Below are positions 1 to 6,963 of a stretch of 64,000 nucleotides of DNA, piece by piece; the first letter of the stretch is position 1, and the number at the start of each line of letters is the position of its first letter. Both the position numbers and the translations under genes were made by a program. Under the pieces are notes generated by a model. It saw nothing but the letters and a program-made list of their open reading frames with translations, was not told where the DNA came from and made no database searches. This stretch comes from Arcticibacterium luteifluviistationis (GTDB lineage Bacteria > Bacteroidota > Bacteroidia > Cytophagales > Spirosomataceae), in the NCBI RefSeq assembly GCF_003258705.1, contig NZ_CP029480.1:5084001-5148000 (forward strand). Reading direction: 5' to 3'.

Positions 1-1158
1 TATGGTGTAAAACTTATCAAAGATGTGGTGCTAAACCATTGCGGAAGTAATCACTGGTGGATGAAAGACCTACCATCAAAAGACTGGATTAACTACGAAG
101 GAAACTTCAAAGGCACCAACCATAGAAGAGAGGTTCAAAGAGACATTCATGCCTCTCAGGCAGATACTAAGGTATTTTCGGACGGTTGGTTTGTAAGTAC
201 TATGCCCGACATGAACCAAAGGAATCCGTTTCTTGCTAATTACTTGATTCAAAATAGCCTTTGGTGGATTGAAATGGCAAACCTTGACGGTTTACGTGTA
301 GACACCTACCCATATTCTGACCAAAGCTTTTCTAGCAGATGGAGCAAAAGAATCATGGAGGAGTATCCAAATTTCAATATCACCTCAGAAGAATGGAGTA
401 CAAACCCTGCCATCACATCTTACTGGCAAAGAGGAAAAGTAAACGCGAATGGCTACCAATCTTACGTGCCTACGCCTATGGATTTTCCGTTGCAAGATGC
501 TTTGGTAAAAGGACTGAATGAGTCGATAGCTTGGGGTACAGATTTCAACAGAGTGTACCAATCTATCTCTAATGATTTTCAATACGCCGATGCGTCTAGT
601 TTATTGATTTTTGCAGATAACCATGACATGAGTCGTATTTATACACAGCTACATGAAAACTATGACCATTTTAAAATGGCAATGGTTTTGATGGCTACCA
701 TGCGTGGTATACCTCAGTTTTATTATGGTACTGAGATATTGATGACCAACCCAAACTCAGATTCTCATGGAGAAATAAGAGGAGATTTCCCTGGTGGTTT
801 TGAAAACATGAGTAGGAACGCTTTTACAGCTATTGGCCTTTCGGAACAACAAAAAGAAGCACAAAATCTCCTTAAAACACTCTTAAACTACAGAAAATCA
901 AACCCTGTATTGCACACTGGAAAACTAATACACTTCGGTCCAGAAAATGGCGTGTATGTTTATTTCAGACATTCTGATGCCGGTAAGGTAATGGTGATTT
1001 TAAATAAGAATGAGAAGCCGCAAACTCTTGATTTGAGTAGATTTAGGGAGTTATTACCTGAAAACAGCATTGTAAAAAATGTACTTTCTAAGGAGACTTT
1101 GACCTTAGGTCAATCATTAGAACTAAAAGGTAGCTCTGCTACTGTTTTTGAATTTTAA
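1..1158 (+). CDS. GH13 alpha-amylase / cyclomaltodextrinase-like enzyme, 5' partial
   Basis: This is the C-terminal part of a glycoside hydrolase family 13 enzyme that hydrolyses alpha-1,4 glucans or maltodextrins. The reading frame is open from base 1, so the start lies left of the window and 385 residues are visible. The conserved GH13 regions appear in order: DVVLNH at residues 8-13, GLRVDTYPY with the nucleophile Asp101, ITSEEW with the acid/base at Glu130 or Glu131, and FADNHD with the third carboxylate Asp209. The motif RGDFPGG and the short beta-rich tail resemble the SusA/neopullulanase and cyclomaltodextrinase branch common in Bacteroidota. Location (periplasm or cytoplasm) cannot be judged because the N-terminus is missing. 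A terminator follows, so it is probably the last gene of its unit. Confidence 0.93.
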   Translation, partial: YGVKLIKDVVLNHCGSNHWWMKDLPSKDWINYEGNFKGTNHRREVQRDIHASQADTKVFSDGWFVSTMPDMNQRNPFLANYLIQNSLWWIEMANLDGLRVDTYPYSDQSFSSRWSKRIMEEYPNFNITSEEWSTNPAITSYWQRGKVNANGYQSYVPTPMDFPLQDALVKGLNESIAWGTDFNRVYQSISNDFQYADASSLLIFADNHDMSRIYTQLHENYDHFKMAMVLMATMRGIPQFYYGTEILMTNPNSDSHGEIRGDFPGGFENMSRNAFTAIGLSEQQKEAQNLLKTLLNYRKSNPVLHTGKLIHFGPENGVYVYFRHSDAGKVMVILNKNEKPQTLDLSRFRELLPENSIVKNVLSKETLTLGQSLELKGSSATVFEF

Positions 1159-1187
1159 GCATAGAAAGACATATTAGCTAAATCTTA

Positions 1188-1217
1188 AGAATCTCCAGGA
1201 ATGGGGATTCTTTTTTT
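1188..1217 (+). terminator. Rho-independent terminator after the GH13 gene
   Basis: A 9-bp stem (AGAATCTCC pairing with GGGGATTCT, one G-U pair) has a 6-base loop and is followed by seven T. It lies 30 bases after the GH13 stop codon and separates it from the secreted-protein block. Confidence 0.8.
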
Positions 1218-1245
1218 GCATTAAAGAGAATAAAAAGTTCCTAAA

Positions 1246-1273
1246 GGTTACAAAAACACATACCACCCGGATA
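1246..1273 (+). promoter_or_regulatory. ECF-sigma-type promoter, copy 1 (GGTTACA-N16-GGATA)
   Basis: GGTTACA at 1246-1252 is followed after exactly 16 bases by GGATA at 1269-1273, 42 bases before the ATG of the next gene. The same pair of boxes with the same spacing precedes four further units downstream, which is why I call it a promoter and not a chance match. Confidence 0.75.
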
Positions 1274-1315
1274 TAGCATAAATGAAGTTTCTCATACATT
1301 TAAAACTATATCTAA

Positions 1316-2437
1316 ATGAAAAAATTAATACCACTATTAGTCTTTTTCTCTTTAACCATTACCTGTATGGCACAGTCCATAACCTTAAATGGAGCGTCTC
1401 CTAATGGTTCTTCTTATGAATACAATGGAGTCTATAATTTATCGCAAACCAATCCTCCCTTTTTTAGTGGAAAAGACTCTGGCACAAATGTTTATGCTAA
1501 AAGCAACACAAACCAAATATATTCTTACCACTACATTTTTCGATCAAATAATTATTGGTATATAGCAAATGACTGGGATGCCAACCTTGGTTACTACGGC
1601 TCTCAAATTGCTTACAGATGGAATACCTTTTCTAATTCCATAGACCCACCATGTCTTGCGGATTGGGAAAAATACACTGCCCCCGTATATACAGTACCAT
1701 TCACCCCCACTCCTATTACTCCAGAAATGCCATCTGGCAATTTTGAGACGCTTGCCATTAACGGAAATTGTTTTGACACCACATCTTGCAATACTTCTTT
1801 TCTAGCTGCTCCTCAGTATATTCAAATGCCAACTATTCCAAATCAGGATATAAACAGTATTAGTCCACCCCATAAAAGTATGATGACCTATGATTGTGAA
1901 TTAGGAAAACTTATGCTGCACGACGGCACAGAATGGATAATGGTACAAGGCTCTAAAAAAGACGTGATTTTACCAAACGCTGCTAATGTAGTTTTTGATA
2001 ATGGGTATAATATTTCTCAAGCCTCAACTGATGGTTTAAATATCAACAAAGCCAATAACCAAATTATCACCTTGAATACAACGGGTTACAACAAAGTAGG
2101 TATTAATAATAGCACCCCAAGCTCGGCTGTTCATTTGACAGGTTCTAATGCCTATTCGGTAAGTACCACATCGTCTGACCTTACACTAAATCAAAACCAT
2201 CGTTATGTAATAGTGACAGGCACAGTATCAAGAACCATGACCCTGCCCGACCCTTCTACGTGCCCAGGAAGGATTTATAGTATAGCAAACTACACCACAC
2301 AGAGTGTCGATGTAACATCTACCACCAATAGCATTCAAATGACTGCAGCAAATCAGTTTACTACATTTCCACTCGCCTCAGATTACGTACTAATACTTAT
2401 ATCAAACGGTACTAAATGGTATCGTATGGGGACTTAA
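1316..2437 (+). CDS. Secreted protein of unknown function, paralogue of 2981-4261
   Basis: I do not recognise a named family. The 373-residue product starts with a Sec signal peptide (hydrophobic residues 4-16, cleavage near CMAQ-S at about residue 20), so it is exported. It lacks a lipobox and a clear T9SS C-terminal domain. The central part shares short landmarks with the product of 2981-4261: a PPC-x4-WEK segment, a TYDC/FNC segment followed by L-x-hydrophobic-x-DG-x-x-W, and similar spacing between them, so the two look like diverged duplicates. The last 150 residues, rich in Asn, Ser and Thr, resemble the beta-structured ends of Bacteroidota surface proteins. It has its own copy of the GGTTACA/GGATA promoter and its own terminator, so it is probably monocistronic. 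Confidence 0.8.
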   Translation: MKKLIPLLVFFSLTITCMAQSITLNGASPNGSSYEYNGVYNLSQTNPPFFSGKDSGTNVYAKSNTNQIYSYHYIFRSNNYWYIANDWDANLGYYGSQIAYRWNTFSNSIDPPCLADWEKYTAPVYTVPFTPTPITPEMPSGNFETLAINGNCFDTTSCNTSFLAAPQYIQMPTIPNQDINSISPPHKSMMTYDCELGKLMLHDGTEWIMVQGSKKDVILPNAANVVFDNGYNISQASTDGLNINKANNQIITLNTTGYNKVGINNSTPSSAVHLTGSNAYSVSTTSSDLTLNQNHRYVIVTGTVSRTMTLPDPSTCPGRIYSIANYTTQSVDVTSTTNSIQMTAANQFTTFPLASDYVLILISNGTKWYRMGT

Positions 2438-2467
2438 GAGAGCATAAATCTTACGTATATCAAAAAT

Positions 2468-2498
2468 CGATGGGACTCAGATTCCGTCGTTTTTTTTG
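2468..2498 (+). terminator. Rho-independent terminator
   Basis: An 8-bp stem CGATGGGA/TTCCGTCG (two G-U pairs) is followed by nine T. It ends the unit 1316-2437. Confidence 0.7.
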
Positions 2499-2590
2499 TC
2501 AATCAGAATATCACTTTGACTAATCCTTTTGCCTGTAAGTAATAAAAACAGGTTGTCGATGACTGTATAATAAAAATATTTAACCTATAA

Positions 2591-2618
2591 GGTTACAAAA
2601 CAGAAAAGGCTTGGGATA
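2591..2618 (+). promoter_or_regulatory. ECF-sigma-type promoter, copy 2 (GGTTACA-N16-GGATA)
   Basis: GGTTACA at 2591-2597 and GGATA at 2614-2618 have the same 16-base spacer as copy 1. The site lies 27 bases before the ATG of the LytTR gene and would drive the two-gene unit 2646-4261. Confidence 0.75.
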
Positions 2619-2645
2619 TCTATTTATAAAACATGAAAATCTGAT

Positions 2646-2984
2646 ATGAAAGAAATTCCAAATGAAGCAGTATTCTTAGGAGCCCAGACTTTCCTGCTAC
2701 CTCAAAACATCACACACTTAGAAGCAGACGTGAATTATACCACCGTATATTCAGGATCTGGCAAACAACAAACCCTTTCCACCACCTTACACAAAGTGCA
2801 TAAATGCTCGAATGAGCATGGTCATTTTATAAGAATAAGCCGTAAACACGTGGTGAATATGGACTTTGTGGAAAATCAAAAAAAAGACGGACGCATATTA
2901 GAGAATGGCTTAAAACTAAGCTTCTCTAGACGAATGGGAAAGGCCTTTTTAGAAAACTTAAACCTTCTAAACTTAACAGCATGA
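2646..2984 (+). CDS. Stand-alone LytTR-domain DNA-binding protein
   Basis: The 112-residue protein consists almost only of a LytTR DNA-binding domain (about residues 12-105), the beta-rich fold found in AgrA and AlgR type regulators. Landmarks are ITHLEADVNYTTVY near the start, FIRISRKHVVN in the middle (the usual F-x-R-x-HRS-x-hVN motif with K for the usual H) and SRRM near the end. There is no receiver domain or membrane segment, so its signal input is not visible. Its last four bases overlap the ATG of the next gene, giving translational coupling to a secreted protein. It may regulate that protein or other members of the block. The family call is firm; the targets are inference. Confidence 0.88.
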   Translation: MKEIPNEAVFLGAQTFLLPQNITHLEADVNYTTVYSGSGKQQTLSTTLHKVHKCSNEHGHFIRISRKHVVNMDFVENQKKDGRILENGLKLSFSRRMGKAFLENLNLLNLTA

Positions 2985-4261
2985 AAAAAATACTATTTCT
3001 ACTTTTAATTAGCACTTGCAGTTTTGCACAAGTCACCATTTCTGGAGCTAGCGAAGCTTATTTAAATGTCACCTATAACCCATTATCTTACAGCTCATCC
3101 TTGGATTATTATGGCTGTATTGCACCAACTCCGCCCTCTAGTCCATACGAACTTTATGATGCAGGCACTTCCATTTACACGGCTACCATCAGTATCCCCG
3201 GATACTCCTCAAACACAGAAGCATTTATCATTAGAAGAAATGCCCAATGGAATATTGAAGCTCGAGACATTTACGGTAGTTACATTGTTTTCTATAGGTC
3301 TGTTGGCACTAATTCTGACCCTGAGCCTCCATGTGACACCACTTGGGAGAAATGGGACTCTTGGTGCTTTAGTTATGGAGACATTGACCCCACGGGTATT
3401 TACACTTCAAGCATTCATCTAACAGGAAATTGTGTTAGCTGCGAAACACTAAGTGGCATCATACTTCCTGAGATAATTGACTTCCCTATTATAAGTGACT
3501 TTACCATGAATTCTCTTACGCCGGCCGATGGACTAAGAAAAGGCTCTACTGCCTTTAATTGTGCTCTTAACTCACTTGTGGTATATGATGGATGTAAGTG
3601 GGAAAAAGTAAAAACAGAATCAATGTATAAGCCGAGTCTTATAACGGCTGGTATGCAAGGCAGTGCTTCAAATCAGCAAGTCAATTTTACTTGGTTTCAC
3701 CCCAAGCCTTCCATTGTTTCACAGTTTGTTCTTCAATACTCTATGAATAATGGGCCATGGACAGACTATCAATCATTCAATAATGCTACCTTTGCTTATG
3801 TCAACAACAGCTTGCCTACCAATACATTTGACCATAATCAAACCTACAATTGGCGTGTTAAAAGCATTGAAACCTGCGGTATCAATACCTACTCTTGTTT
3901 AAAAGGAATCTATTTCCCTTTTTATAACAACTACGGAAACTCTTATCCAGCACTAATAAATATTGATGCTCCATTTACAGTAGGGTCTGCTATCTTAATT
4001 AAAATGGTATCTAATAGTTCAGGAACTGGAACAACCAGCTGGCAATATGACCTAGAATATTACAATGGAACTTCTTGGCAAAATGTTTTAAATGACAATT
4101 TAGTCATAGCCTCTTTCCCGCATAATTTCGTTATTCCGGGAAGCTCCTTATTACTAGATGGCAAATACCGAGTAAGCGTTAAAAACCCTACATATGGAGG
4201 AGCGGGATTCCATTATGTTACTTTTTATTACGCTAAGGCTAAGGAGATTTGCCCAGATTGA
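2981..4261 (+). CDS. Secreted protein of unknown function, paralogue of 1316-2437
   Basis: The 426-residue product has a Sec signal peptide (residues 1-16, ending SFAQ). It repeats landmarks of the product of 1316-2437: a PPC-x4-WEKW segment near residue 110, a Cys pair near residue 150, and a FNC/L-x-V-x-DGC-x-W segment near residue 200. The region from about residue 215 resembles a fibronectin type III-like fold, with VNFTWFHP, FVLQYS and YNWRVKSIE. No lipobox, catalytic motif or T9SS tail is seen. It is coupled to the upstream LytTR gene by an ATGA overlap and is followed by a strong terminator. It is probably a surface or periplasmic binding protein, but nothing in the sequence names its ligand. 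Confidence 0.8.
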   Translation: MKKILFLLLISTCSFAQVTISGASEAYLNVTYNPLSYSSSLDYYGCIAPTPPSSPYELYDAGTSIYTATISIPGYSSNTEAFIIRRNAQWNIEARDIYGSYIVFYRSVGTNSDPEPPCDTTWEKWDSWCFSYGDIDPTGIYTSSIHLTGNCVSCETLSGIILPEIIDFPIISDFTMNSLTPADGLRKGSTAFNCALNSLVVYDGCKWEKVKTESMYKPSLITAGMQGSASNQQVNFTWFHPKPSIVSQFVLQYSMNNGPWTDYQSFNNATFAYVNNSLPTNTFDHNQTYNWRVKSIETCGINTYSCLKGIYFPFYNNYGNSYPALINIDAPFTVGSAILIKMVSNSSGTGTTSWQYDLEYYNGTSWQNVLNDNLVIASFPHNFVIPGSSLLLDGKYRVSVKNPTYGGAGFHYVTFYYAKAKEICPD

Positions 4262-4324
4262 TTTCTAATAAAACACCCACCTTATTCTAAAGCTAATTTA
4301 TAGCTCAATAGGATTGAATCTAAA

Positions 4325-4359
4325 TACATCCCGCATAACACATGCGGGATGTATCCTTT
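4325..4359 (+). terminator. Rho-independent terminator
   Basis: A 12-bp perfect stem TACATCCCGCAT/ATGCGGGATGTA with a 5-base loop is followed by a T-rich stretch. An upstream ATG at 4342 lies inside this hairpin, which argues against that start for the next gene. Confidence 0.85.
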
Positions 4360-4387
4360 TATAAAAGACAAGTTTTTCCACTTGGGA

Positions 4388-4415
4388 CGTTACAAAAAAG
4401 CCCATCACTAGTATT
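4388..4415 (+). promoter_or_regulatory. ECF-sigma-type promoter, copy 3 (CGTTACA-N16-GTATT)
   Basis: CGTTACA at 4388-4394 and GTATT at 4411-4415 show the same spacing as the other copies, with C replacing the first G. The site lies 19 bases before the ATG at 4435, which supports that start. Confidence 0.7.
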
Positions 4416-4434
4416 TGACCATAAACTGTCGAAT

Positions 4435-5391
4435 ATGAATAAAATACTAGTAGCTCTCTTATACCTTACAAGCCAATTTGCGTTCTCACAGTCGCCAGCC
4501 GAAACTATTCCAGATACACTTGATCTAGAAATAGAAACTACTGAAGAAGAGTTGGAAGAATCTTCTTGGGAATTTCTTTTCACCCTTGGTCTGAACGTAA
4601 GTCACGCGATGGAGCGAAACAACCCAAGCGGCACAGACAATAAAGGTTTTGCCACCAATAATTCCTTGGATATAGGCGTCAATTACATCAAAGAAAATGC
4701 AAGATTTAATATGACCAACGATTTCCATTATACTATAGGACTTCTGAAAGATGGGGGAAACAGTAATTTGCCGCTAAAGCGAACCTCAGATGACTTAAGC
4801 TCATTTCATGACTTCTCCATATCATCAAAGAAAAATCAAAAATGGAATGTAAACCTCATAGCCAAAATATTTACCTCCGCTTTAAAAGTATATGATGGCG
4901 ACTTCCTAAAAGACGAATATCAAACTGGTCAAATTCAAGGGTTCTTTAACCCTTATGACATCTCCTTTTCTCCTGGCATTAAATTTCAACCAGATGATTA
5001 TCTCAGGATTTCACTCTCTCCATATTCTGTTAACCTATACGGCCTGACTAATCAAAGCATTGCCAATACAGGCTTTTATACCGACTCTTTAAAAAGCAAT
5101 GGAGATTATATCAAGAAAGTAACAAGCCCTTTAGGTGCAGAGGTCAATGTATGGTATGACAGAAGTTTTAAAGAGTGGCTTGAATTACAATATAGAGTTG
5201 GAGTGTCGTCAAATTACTTTACAAACATTGCCAAAAATGGGCTATTGGATGGCCTTTTTATAACTAAAGTCAAACTATTCTCTGATGTCTATTTAATGCA
5301 CAGAGCCACCTTGCAGGTCGATTTCACAAACAAGCCGCTGAAACCACACTATCAGCGGACCATTTTACTAAGTTTTTCTAAAAGTTTTTGA
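4435..5391 (+). CDS. Exported DUF3078-like protein
   Basis: The frame is open from 4342, but that start sits in a terminator and upstream of the promoter. ATG 4435 gives a 318-residue protein beginning with a Sec signal peptide (MNKILVALLYLTSQFAFSQ). The mature protein is a series of alternating hydrophobic and aromatic strands ending in LSFSKSF, with a terminal Phe as in outer-membrane beta barrels. The order of segments (a W-rich N-terminal strand, then KRTSDDLSSFHDFSI, FSPGIKF, SLSPYSVNLYG, LGAEVNVWY) resembles DUF3078, a Bacteroidota family of unknown role. An acidic stretch follows the signal peptide. It is probably an outer-membrane or periplasmic barrel. The DUF3078 link is from memory of the family and is moderately sure. 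Confidence 0.75.
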   Translation: MNKILVALLYLTSQFAFSQSPAETIPDTLDLEIETTEEELEESSWEFLFTLGLNVSHAMERNNPSGTDNKGFATNNSLDIGVNYIKENARFNMTNDFHYTIGLLKDGGNSNLPLKRTSDDLSSFHDFSISSKKNQKWNVNLIAKIFTSALKVYDGDFLKDEYQTGQIQGFFNPYDISFSPGIKFQPDDYLRISLSPYSVNLYGLTNQSIANTGFYTDSLKSNGDYIKKVTSPLGAEVNVWYDRSFKEWLELQYRVGVSSNYFTNIAKNGLLDGLFITKVKLFSDVYLMHRATLQVDFTNKPLKPHYQRTILLSFSKSF

Positions 5392-5398
5392 GACTGGA

Positions 5399-5426
5399 GG
5401 TTACAGAAACTGTACGCACAAGTATT
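5399..5426 (+). promoter_or_regulatory. ECF-sigma-type promoter, copy 4 (GGTTACA-N16-GTATT)
   Basis: GGTTACA at 5399-5405 begins 8 bases after the preceding stop codon and GTATT follows at 5422-5426 with the fixed 16-base spacer. The leader to the ATG at 5496 is 69 bases, the longest of the five. Confidence 0.72.
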
Positions 5427-5495
5427 ACCTATTAAACAAAGCAGATAACCGAAACGGCTTAAAGGGAGTAGGGCTAAAACATAAAAGACAAAAAA

Positions 5496-5864
5496 ATGAA
5501 AAGTACATTATTAACAATCGCATTCTTATTTACAGCACTAATTGGTTTTTCTCAAGAAAAAGCAAATTATAATACTACTAGAACTAACAAAGTCAACGGT
5601 ATTGTGGCTAAAGGAGATGATAAAATCATTCTTAATATCGACACTAATAATGGTAGAGCTTCGGAAGCAAGGATTAAGAGCTCTATTGAATCCCAAATAA
5701 AAAGACAGAAAGTTGATTTATCTTCAGAAGACATAAGTCAAATTACGGAGTACATTACGAAGGTTTCCTCTGCTGTAAATTCAGAAGGGGATAATGTCCA
5801 AAAATTAAAAATTAGAATTGAACTAAGATTTAAGAAATTTACAATTATCATAACCATAGGTTAA
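5496..5864 (+). CDS. Small secreted protein of unknown function
   Basis: The 122-residue product starts with a Sec signal peptide (hydrophobic residues 5-17, ending GFSQ). The mature part of about 100 residues is polar, with many Lys, Asn and Ser, one likely amphipathic helix (residues 55-90) and a hydrophobic C-terminal strand (KFTIIITIG). It has no cysteine in the mature part and no recognisable motif. It has its own promoter copy and its own terminator, so it is a separately transcribed member of the same candidate regulon. I do not recognise the family. Confidence 0.75.
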   Translation: MKSTLLTIAFLFTALIGFSQEKANYNTTRTNKVNGIVAKGDDKIILNIDTNNGRASEARIKSSIESQIKRQKVDLSSEDISQITEYITKVSSAVNSEGDNVQKLKIRIELRFKKFTIIITIG

Positions 5865-5881
5865 TTCTAAACTAAAATAGA

Positions 5882-5908
5882 GCCCACCATATAATCTGGT
5901 GGGCTTTT
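5882..5908 (+). terminator. Rho-independent terminator
   Basis: A perfect 8-bp stem GCCCACCA/TGGTGGGC with a 7-base loop is followed by TTTT. It ends the 122-residue protein gene. Confidence 0.85.
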
Positions 5909-5949
5909 CGTATTATTACCAAGAAACCTCATTTTTTTAATTATCAAAA

Positions 5950-5977
5950 GGTTACAAAAACCACCCTTAGAAGTATA
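5950..5977 (+). promoter_or_regulatory. ECF-sigma-type promoter, copy 5 (GGTTACA-N16-GTATA)
   Basis: GGTTACA at 5950-5956 and GTATA at 5973-5977 match the other four copies in sequence and spacing. It lies 26 bases before the lipoprotein gene and would drive the lipoprotein-CHAT operon. Confidence 0.75.
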
Positions 5978-6003
5978 AACCCCTAACAAACCAATATTTT
6001 AAA

Positions 6004-6963
6004 ATGAAATCAATAAAACTATTATTTCTCATCATTACAGCCGCTCTTGCCTTTCAAGCTTGCAGGGTTAACAAGCCCATTACTTCTGAAATGAAGTTGA
6101 CAGAAGTTTATGTAGAGTCTGGAAACATCAATCCTTCTACCTTAAACTTTTCTTCCAATGGTCACTTTAATTCTAGCCATTCGGTTATTGGACTAATTGA
6201 TAGTACGGCAGATTGTGTAAATAGCAATGGATACATGGCTAAAGATAATTATGTCTATGTTTTTGAAGGGGGTGCCATCCCAAATAAAATAATCAAAATG
6301 GGTCCTTTTTTGAGGTACTTGTTCTTCAAAAAAGCCAGATGGACAAACAATTACAATTATAACCTCCCTTTTGATGCCGAAATATGTAAGGACGAACCAA
6401 ATAAGCATTACTATTTCAGATTGGCAGGCAATACTTTACGACAAGAAGCTACTATAAGAGGTGAAAAAGTATATAGATTTAAAGAAGATATTGTGGAAGA
6501 GAATTATACTGAAATTCTAAATACAATGAAATTCCTTAAAGACAGAAAAAGTCCTATTAATTATCACAGTTTATTGCGTCTAAATCCTTCTGTTTTTAAA
6601 ATGGAGAGTACTAGACCCGGACTTATTGTTAATACTGATTCAGGAACTATAGATTTAAGTAACAGTTCAGAAACGCCTTTAGGAAGTGTTGACAAAATCC
6701 TTTTCAAATCAAATAATCCTAGAATCAAATCTTTCAGGTTTAGAACTATTTATAAACAACTAAACCCTCAAATACAAAATAGATATTTTGACCAAAATGG
6801 TGATGTTATAGATTTCTCCGCTTGGCTAAGTTATTTACAAGGGAATGTTTTCCTCAAATATAATGAGAAAACAGTAAAGGGTTATACCTGTTTAAAATGT
6901 TCCCACAATAACCCTTCTATCAGAGGTGAAGACAGTAATCCACCTCCAGGAATGATGCCTTAA
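6004..6963 (+). CDS. Lipoprotein of unknown function, operon partner of the CHAT protein
   Basis: The 319-residue product has a lipoprotein signal peptide with lipobox AFQAC (Cys20), so it is anchored in a membrane facing the periplasm or surface. Apart from this the sequence is unfamiliar. It has a basic, aromatic middle region (FLRYLFFKKARW near residue 105) and a C-terminal C-L-K-C pair at about residues 298-301. The stop codon TAA shares its last A with the ATG of the CHAT gene, so the two are translationally coupled and probably work together. A role as sensor, anchor or substrate of the CHAT protein is possible, but the sequence does not show which. Confidence 0.8.
   Translation: MKSIKLLFLIITAALAFQACRVNKPITSEMKLTEVYVESGNINPSTLNFSSNGHFNSSHSVIGLIDSTADCVNSNGYMAKDNYVYVFEGGAIPNKIIKMGPFLRYLFFKKARWTNNYNYNLPFDAEICKDEPNKHYYFRLAGNTLRQEATIRGEKVYRFKEDIVEENYTEILNTMKFLKDRKSPINYHSLLRLNPSVFKMESTRPGLIVNTDSGTIDLSNSSETPLGSVDKILFKSNNPRIKSFRFRTIYKQLNPQIQNRYFDQNGDVIDFSAWLSYLQGNVFLKYNEKTVKGYTCLKCSHNNPSIRGEDSNPPPGMMP

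Noticed and set aside
4342-4434. Upstream in-frame start for the DUF3078-like gene.
   Set aside because: The ATG lies in a terminator hairpin and upstream of promoter copy 3; the signal peptide begins at 4435.
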